This document shows, piece by piece, positions 57,414 to 64,000 of a DNA stretch of 64,000 nt. The stretch comes from Liriodendron chinense (taxonomy: Eukaryota > Streptophyta > Magnoliopsida > Magnoliales > Magnoliaceae): positions 4,575,344-4,639,343 of the forward strand of contig ML058484.1 of assembly GCA_003013855.2 (NCBI GenBank), read 5' to 3'. The notes under the pieces were generated by a model that did not search any database, had not been told where the DNA came from, and saw nothing but the letters and a program-made list of their open reading frames with translations. Made by a program: the position numbers and the translations under genes. How positions within the stretch are numbered: the stretch's first letter is position 1; each line of letters opens with the position of its first letter.

Positions 57414-60400
57414 GTAAGATTTGTAGTGGATTCAGTTTGAAATCAATTCGATTGAACAAGTTCACAGTTCAATAAACCTAAAAATCCAACAGTTGGATTG
57501 AACCAATTCAGTACAGTTGGTGTATCAAATCTTGCATATATATGATAGTTAAGTACAAAAATCTGGACATTCAGACATTGAACCCTGTTGTAAACGAATC
57601 ATATGCTGTTAATCAGGATGAGAGGATGATTGTAGCCATCTGAAATTCATTAGAAAAAAGCCTTCTCCCACTTTTGAATTGTCGGAGCAAAAATTTCATG
57701 TGAGAGTAGAAGCTCCAAGAGGAGAATTGGGAATTTTTCTGATAGGAGATGATAGTATTTTTTTGCTGGAGATGAATCTTGTCAATCTTCTCTTTATCTA
57801 ATGAATGAGTTCATTTTGAAATTGTCCACTCTGCTCCTATCCCGGTGCGGGGCTGAATCTCAGTGGATCTCCTTACCCTAGTATATGCTTCAACAGGAAT
57901 CATACGAGGGTAAATTGATAAAATAGAAACTTCTGGTAACATGTCTGCCCATAATCCAATAGGTAAAGTACATACTTTGGAGATAGAAACCATACCTATT
58001 TATTTTTAATCATTCATGTCAGTAGGCCACGATTGGGTAGTTTGGCCAACATGACTAGTGTGATTTTGGTAGTAAGTCCGGCGAAGGGGCATTCAATGTG
58101 AGATATCCATCCCGATTGACACATCCATGCGCCATGAGTAGAGAGAATGGGGCACCATGATTTAAGACATTAGTGTTAAATTATAATTATAATAACTTTC
58201 TACCATAGAGAGATCCTATTGCATTTAAAATGAATTTTAAATATAAAATGTGTTTCAAATTTCAATGTTTTACTTGATTAGGAAAAACAATTTTGTCTTT
58301 TAGTGACTCTCTTTGTCCCACATCAGAAATGACAAAGGAAAATTTCAAACTTATAAGAGGGGACTTTTTTTAAGGGGTATGTGAATTTAGTCCGGTGGGG
58401 GCCTATTCTATTTGCCAAATCTATGCCTTTGATCACACATGCATGCGCGCTATGCTAAATCTAGGTCTAGGTCTATGTCTAGACTGAGGGTATACTAGCC
58501 TAACATTTTTTCAACAGATCTAACCCATTTGAAATTGAGGTCTATAAATAGACCTACTCTAATTCAATTTTATTAATTTCTGCTTCTTTAAACTATCTTC
58601 GAATTCTTTACAAACTGACTTCGCCGCCGAGTTAACTCACTTTGGTTTTAAGTTATGCTCGTTGATTTGATCCCATGTATGACGAGTGTACCATTGGGAT
58701 TGGGTTATAGTCGTATCTTAGAGGCCAATTGCCCATGATTCCTGTTGCACTTGGGACATTGTCAAGGAGGTCAAATTTAGTTTCAAGCGGAGTGACTCAG
58801 TTACACCTCGACTTAAAATAATAATTTCTTAGTGCTTCAATTTAATTTTCTGTTTTCAAATTTCTGTCTATTGTTTTCAGCACCTATTTTCGAATAGTTC
58901 TCGTGTAAGCGTTTATACACATTGCTTTTTTCACGCACGAAAGGTGGACCACACCATACTGCTTATCTGGAGAAATTTTGGAAATAGTCACCAGCTGAAC
59001 ATTTATTCTGACCATCAATTGTCCAATAGTTTTAACGTTGTAGATTTTCCGATGAGTGAATCATCTTGGTTTTCTCCCAATGTGATTTTGGTGCGGCCCA
59101 CCTTTCAGCGGTTGAAATCTTTCTGCCTTTTGGGCCACAGTGGGGATGGGTGAAGATGGACCCAAGAGTTCCTCTGCCAAACAATCCCAGCGGTTCCACT
59201 TGGAGGTCTCTCTTCCTGTTGCCAAGGATCATCAGTTACATTTTATCATAACCCTCTGTTTCCATAGGCCTAAAGTCTGATGGCAGGATGGTATGGATGG
59301 AAGGAGCAGATTTTTGCATCATTGCGCATCTTACACGGGCCAAATGGTTGAACGGTTTGGATCACCAAAATGTGAGCCCCACTAGTAGGGATTGCTAGCC
59401 GGGCCATCGCAATGAGGATTGAGCAATCCATCTATTCCTACTACAAATGCCAATGTGGCTGTGGGCTCCAGTCCCCACGACAACGGGCGCAGGCACTGCG
59501 ATGGTGTAGTGTCTGGTGCGGTTGTTTGTTGTGACTCAGGCTTGTTGGGGGTACTATGCATGCTCAAGATGGTGTATTTAGATAACTTGGAGTCACCCTT
59601 AGTGGATGGAGGCCCATAATCTATGATCGGTTAAACTTGTGGAATCACCTTGAGTTGGGGAATTAGTGATTCCCTAACTTAAGATGTCTCTTGGATAAGG
59701 TCTATGATTGGGGATTCTAGGTAAAGACATTGGTGTAAGGGAAGGGGTTAGGCACCCTTATCTGCATGCGCTTCTGTTGTGTTTTTCTACTTTATGGAAT
59801 CTAAGATTTTTTTTGGGATTTTTTTCCTAGAAAGCCTTTTACTAATAGACTAATTGCTTACTTATGATGCTAGGAACCGACTGGTAAGCCACTACTCTCC
59901 CCCAAATCATTATTAAGGAGATCACAATGTCTCAACTTAGGGTGGATTTGGAGGAGATAGTAGCTATAAAAAGGAAAAGAAACGAAAGACATGCAATATG
60001 GGATAGTGCAACATTGTATATAAAATATTAACTGAAAAAGCTACTAATCGCTCTAGTCACCATTGAGAAGATGGCAATATCTCAACTTAGAGTGAGTTTA
60101 AGGAGATAGTAATTAGTAAAAAGAGAGGTCAAATGTGGTGTATGTATGATTAAGAGAAAAAAGTTCAAGCAAAACTTGACTTTAGATATGCGAGGGGTGT
60201 TAAAAAAAAAAACTGCTCAAACTATAAGCAGGGTTGTTAAAAAAAAAAATGCAAAATGTGAACAATAAGAAATAAGATAGATGGCTAAATTTTCGCCCAT
60301 ATACATGGAGATATGAGAGAGGGAAAGGAGAGAGCTAAGATACTCGTAGTAGAAGATGATCGTAAATCTTGAATCCCAATCGTAGTCCATTGATTTTGAA

Positions 60401-60960
60401 TGGTGGAGATAACTTGAATGCTAGTATAAACTGGATTGAAAGGCTTAGATGGATGGGAAATATGTTTTACTTTACATTTACTCTCTCTCTTACTCTCACT
60501 CTTGCAGAAATCTATTTCCCAGAGCTAAGCATTAAGCCTCAAGTCTCTTAAGACTCAAGCTTCAAGTCTCTGAAGTGTCAAGTGTGTGGAAATGAGATGT
60601 GTGGGCTTTTATTTATAGATGTTGGCTTGATAATTTGGTAATTTGTAGCAGGTTAGAGGGTAAACATCGCCATGTGGCATGATTTAAATGGTTGGATGAA
60701 ACATTGCATCATAGATTTGCTTTGATGGTAAATAGGTAATTTTAACTCTCATGGGAGATGAAATGATTATTTTACCTTCAGTAAGCAATCTGCCTGGACG
60801 CTTAGATTTCCTTTACTATTATTCGAAAAATGTTAGAATATCCTAAGATTCATCCGGATTTCCAAAGATTTGGGCTGCAATAGAATTGCCATCTCTTCAC
60901 AATTTTTGCACTTTTAGTCACAGCAACTTTGGGGGCCTTATTCACTACATGAGCTTACTG
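57414..60960. other. Intergenic region with probable LTR-retrotransposon debris
   Basis: GATAACTTGGAGTCACCC (59580) and GGGGTTAGGCACCCTTATC (59745) resemble conserved words found in plant Tat/Ogre-type or other gypsy non-coding regions, as I recall them. The stretch 58920-59400 has GGTGCGGCCCACCTTTCAGC and similar words of the divergent foldback family. No intact ORF was seen. Confidence 0.35.
58315..58359 (+). promoter_or_regulatory. snRNA-promoter-like USE plus TATA pair
   Basis: GTCCCACATCAG (58315-58326) is followed by TTATAAGAG (58351-58359), a gap of about 25 bp, the spacing associated with Pol III-type plant snRNA genes. The sequence after it (GGGGACTTTTTTTAAGG) has an early T run and does not resemble U3 or U6. 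An LTR promoter is the main alternative. Confidence 0.25.
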
Positions 60961-61047
60961 ACATGGGCTTTGTTAGTGGCCTTGTTACCTATGCCTGTTG
61001 CAATTTACTGGCACTATTGCGCGGAACGGCACAAGCTGCGGGAATAA

Positions 61048-61130
61048 GATTTTTTTTTTTTTTTTTTTACACCCACCCACACTCACACACTCACCCACAC
61101 CACATGGGCACTCAATTTTATGATCTTTTG
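61048..61130 (-). mobile_element. Truncated SINE tail
   Basis: A T run followed by ACACCCACCCACACTCACAC and CCACACCACATGGGCACTC matches the tail and body of the SINE family; the tRNA-like head is missing. Another T run lies at 61151-61174. Confidence 0.5.
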
Positions 61131-61695
61131 GTAAGCACACCGGCCATACCTTTTTTTTTTTTTTTTTTTTTTTTAAGGATTTCTAAGCTAATAAGCCTTT
61201 CTTTTGATAAGCGCACAAATAATGGTCATTTGTTGGGCCATCATCATCACTTTTACCATGGCCAATACAGTCGTAAGGTCAACCGTCCGCATCGGTTGCG
61301 AATGTGGACCACACAGTACGGAGAGGGTCCCGCTTGATGAACGGTCTGGATCTAAAGCATCCGTGCCGTGATATATCTCCTCCAAAAGATCCCACTCCTG
61401 ATTTTTTTTTTCAACAGAAAATGACAAAGATGTCCCCCTCTCCCCCCATACGTAATATCTCGGGAAATGGTATGCAATACTCGGACGAAGAGATTGCATA
61501 ATGCATGCGGGTTCTCAATCTGTACAAGTGACGCCCATGGTTCAGCGATCCAAACCGTTGATATGATGGTACACAGAATGGATGACCCATACCTGAAAAT
61601 CCCCTAGATTTAGAAGATTCTAGCCGTAGATTATTAAGCCTTTCATTGGCTAAACGGTAACGACTGTTCTATCTCCCTTCGGATCTTTCCATATC

Positions 61696-61704
61696 AGATA
61701 TTTT
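61696..61704 (-). promoter_or_regulatory. Evening-element match upstream of CP12
   Basis: AGATATTTT on the + strand is the reverse complement of AAAATATCT, the evening element bound by clock MYB factors. It lies about 285 bp before the CP12 ATG. A 9-mer can occur by chance, so its role is inference. Confidence 0.35.
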
Positions 61705-61869
61705 TTGGGCAGCATTCAAAGTGGGGCCCATGATATCAACGGCTTGGATCACTGAACTACGGAACCCAGTTATACAAACACTAAAACCCGACCCGAGCAT
61801 GTTAAAATACCTCATATCATTATCTACTACCAGGGGTTGACGTGGAAGCCTGCCATTGGCAGTGATTTT

Positions 61870-61924
61870 GATAAGATTTGTGTGTACAAAAAAGCAAGCA
61901 GACCCCAATGAAATGCCTCTTATC
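61870..61924. promoter_or_regulatory. Two I-box (GATAAG) motifs in the CP12 proximal promoter
   Basis: GATAAG occurs at 61870-61875 and its reverse complement CTTATC at 61919-61924, within 120 bp of the ATG. I-boxes are common in promoters of light-regulated photosynthesis genes. The motif is short, so this is suggestive only. Confidence 0.35.
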
Positions 61925-61986
61925 ATATCATATCTCATTGTAACCAAACGCCCACAACCGCAAGAACAACCACAACAACACCTACA

Positions 61987-62367
61987 ATGGCAACAACTCT
62001 AGCTGGTATGAGCCTTTCTACCACAAGGGGTGTGGCCAAAGCAGACACACCCAAGTGCCCAAACAGCCTCAAATCCACATGGGTGCAATGCCCATGGAAG
62101 ACAAACTACCTGACCCGCCGCATGCAAGTGCGAACCATGGCTACGCCGGAGCGGATTGCCGGTAAGGTGGAAGAGAGCATCAAGCAGGCCGAAGAGACAT
62201 GTGCGAGCGACCCGGTGAGCGGCGAGTGCGCCGCTGCGTGGGATGAGGTGGAGGAAGTAAGTGCAGCGGCCAGCCATGCTCGTGACCGGGAGAAGGAATC
62301 AGACCCATTGGAGAATTACTGCAAGGAAAACCCGGAGACCGACGAGTGCAAGACGTACGACAATTAA
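61987..62367 (+). CDS. CP12: CP12, chloroplast Calvin-cycle regulatory protein
   Basis: An intronless ORF of 126 residues. Residues 1 to about 50 are Ser/Thr/Arg-rich with few acidic residues and fit a chloroplast transit peptide. The mature part contains the CP12 core AAWDEVEEVSAAASHAR (82-98) and two Cys pairs: Cys72/Cys81 (CASDPVSGEC) and Cys112/Cys121 (CKENPETDEC). In the family these pairs form disulfides in the dark, letting this largely disordered protein bind GAPDH and phosphoribulokinase and hold them inactive; thioredoxin reduces them in the light. All four Cys are present, so it looks functional. The mature part and the conserved C-terminus ETDECKTYDN support CP12 strongly; assignment to a particular paralogue (CP12-1/-2/-3) is not possible here. 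A CAA-rich leader precedes the ATG. Confidence 0.96.
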   Translation: MATTLAGMSLSTTRGVAKADTPKCPNSLKSTWVQCPWKTNYLTRRMQVRTMATPERIAGKVEESIKQAEETCASDPVSGECAAAWDEVEEVSAAASHARDREKESDPLENYCKENPETDECKTYDN

Positions 62368-64000
62368 CGGCATGGCGCCATGCATGCATGTCGTAACAGC
62401 TTTCACCTAAATTACGGTGTTTTATTCTATCATCTTAGAACTTAGAATCTTTGGAATTGAAGAACAGTTGGATTATGAAATATGATTGTATGAACACATG
62501 TGTTTTCTTGCCTTATAACATGCCATGCAATACGATGTTAAATGATTAATGACAGTGGTCCACTTTTCACATGGTACATAATCTAGAATTGGGTTATATC
62601 GATCCGTCGACGGTTAGGATCATATATCACTGGTGAAAATTTTAGGCTACTTCCCTCCGCGTGGTCCATCAATTGGATGGCTTGGATTGAGGCACATCTT
62701 TTGATTCGATGGTGAAGATGACTTGTATCTTCTAAAGCTCTTGTGTATTTGATGGGAAGTCCAAAGGAAACATGATGTTGGTGTACACATATGTGTTTCT
62801 ACATAATGCAATGGATTATGTAAGTATCTAAATCACTCATGATGATTTTTTGTTAAATATATTTTGAAAATTCTGCTGTTGTTCGTAGGGCTTAATAAAT
62901 AATATGAAATTTTGAAAAAACTTTGTATGTAAGTGCATCTATGTATGAAGATGTATATGTGTATGAACATGTATTTATGTATCTATATATACCTATGCAC
63001 GTCTATGTATATGTGCGTGTGTGTACTGGTTCGGTGCTCAATTCATGTAAATATTTAAACCGCTAATTATGGGCTTTTTATTTTGAAAAATCTGTGATAG
63101 TGAAAAACGGTGATCTTAAGCTTAATTATTAATACGAAGTTTTGAAAAACCTAAATTTTGCAGCCCGCTTGCAACTTTGGATTTGGTGGTAAATGGGTGT
63201 ATTTCAAGTTCAAATAGCTGCCTTTTGGTTTAGAAGTCTTGAATTTGGAGGTAAATGGAATTGGAGGTATTTTAAATTTATCTTTTTATGTGTTTTTAAA
63301 TAGATGGCAAAATGCTAAGATTTCAATGTAGTAAGAAGGAAATGCCTTTTTTTGCCTACTTTTAAGGGCAGTAGGGTTTGCCCAAAAGTGTCTCTTGGAT
63401 ACTAATTTACTGGCCACATGGCACGCTGATGATACCCAAAATAATCCAATTATCAGCTGCAACACTAAAATCATATCAATAGAATGATTTGAACCATTCA
63501 AACATTGGACATCTAAATGGATAGTGAAAAAGCATTGGTGAGTCACTCGTTAGTGATCCTTGCATTTGTGGCCCACCCAAGGCTTTGAATTTTCGCTTTT
63601 TTGGGGCCAAATGTTGTGAGATTGATCACCATCTTTCTCACAGATAAATACTTTGAATCTATAGAGCGTCCAGAAATCTCCGACCAGAGTTCTTCGAATC
63701 CACAAAGAAGAAGAAGAAGAAAAGCTAAGCTTTTATTGAATAAAATCAAGTAATAATGTACAACAAAAAATTAAAAGAGTTTAAATGTTCTAAACATACC
63801 ATGAAACCCTAATTATAAAATTAGGAAAAAGTTCGAATAAAAAACAGAAAGTAATTGTTTTTCCATGCAAAACTGTGAAGCTAGTTGGCCATTCAATCAG
63901 GGCTATCAGTCGGTCATACATGGGTGTTAGCCGGTCGAACATGGACGAAATTGTCCAGAGAGTTGGGACGATTTTTAGCCGTGGCCACAATCAAATGTCT
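62368..64000. other. Region downstream of CP12
   Basis: The CP12 3' end probably lies within the first 150 bp. The rest is AT-rich DNA with a GTATGTATATGTG-type simple stretch (62930-63030) and a (GAA)n tract (63703-63722). No gene was recognised. Confidence 0.4.

Noticed and set aside
57811..57993. 60-codon minus-strand ORF with GLWADMLPEV, resembling a gypsy integrase phrase
   Set aside because: The similarity covers only about ten residues and the expected following motif (LWAYRTT) is missing. A translated search would be needed to claim a retroelement fragment.
59419..59619. 66-codon ORF (start of an MSNPSIPTTN protein)
   Set aside because: No recognised domain, no splice context, and it lies in a stretch with retroelement-like non-coding words.

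Overview
This is nuclear DNA from a flowering plant. It holds five intron-bearing or plastid-type plant genes in 64 kb, separated by AT-rich DNA packed with nested transposable-element debris. The very frequent foldback repeat with a CCCACCATGATGTATGTG-type end reminds me of magnoliid (laurel/magnolia-type) genomes. That placement is recollection only and is not proven by the sequence.

Layout: (1) 1-18.2 kb, + strand: the last 14 coding exons of a SWINGER-type E(z) histone H3K27 methyltransferase (the Polycomb PRC2 catalytic subunit). Its 5' exons lie outside the window and its introns are full of insertions. (2) 20.6-24.5 kb, - strand: a complete five-exon TRICHOME BIREFRINGENCE-LIKE gene (cell-wall polysaccharide O-acetyltransferase family). 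(3) 24.6-40.2 kb: no host gene, only foldback MITEs, SINEs, an RTE LINE remnant and an internally deleted Ty1/copia element with two LTRs. (4) 40.2-46.9 kb, - strand: a two-exon SMP-30/strictosidine-synthase-like beta-propeller gene split by a 5.7 kb intron that carries several foldback elements. (5) 47-52.9 kb: repeats. (6) 52.9-56.6 kb, + strand: a three-exon TENA_E gene (thiamin pyrimidine salvage). (7) 62.0-62.4 kb, + strand: an intronless CP12 gene (Calvin-cycle GAPDH/PRK regulator). The genes do unrelated jobs and share no operon-like organisation.

The main discoveries are in gene structure and mobile elements. Two introns of the SWN gene use GC instead of GT donors. The TBL protein carries a 34-residue tandem repeat in its stem. 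Several foldback elements can be delimited by target-site duplications (TSDs): 8-bp hAT-type, and 10-11-bp Mutator-type sharing one internal core but with different termini. A tRNA-derived SINE family is recognisable from A and B boxes, T/A tails and 13-16-bp TSDs. I found no convincing evidence of a wholly new biochemical system.
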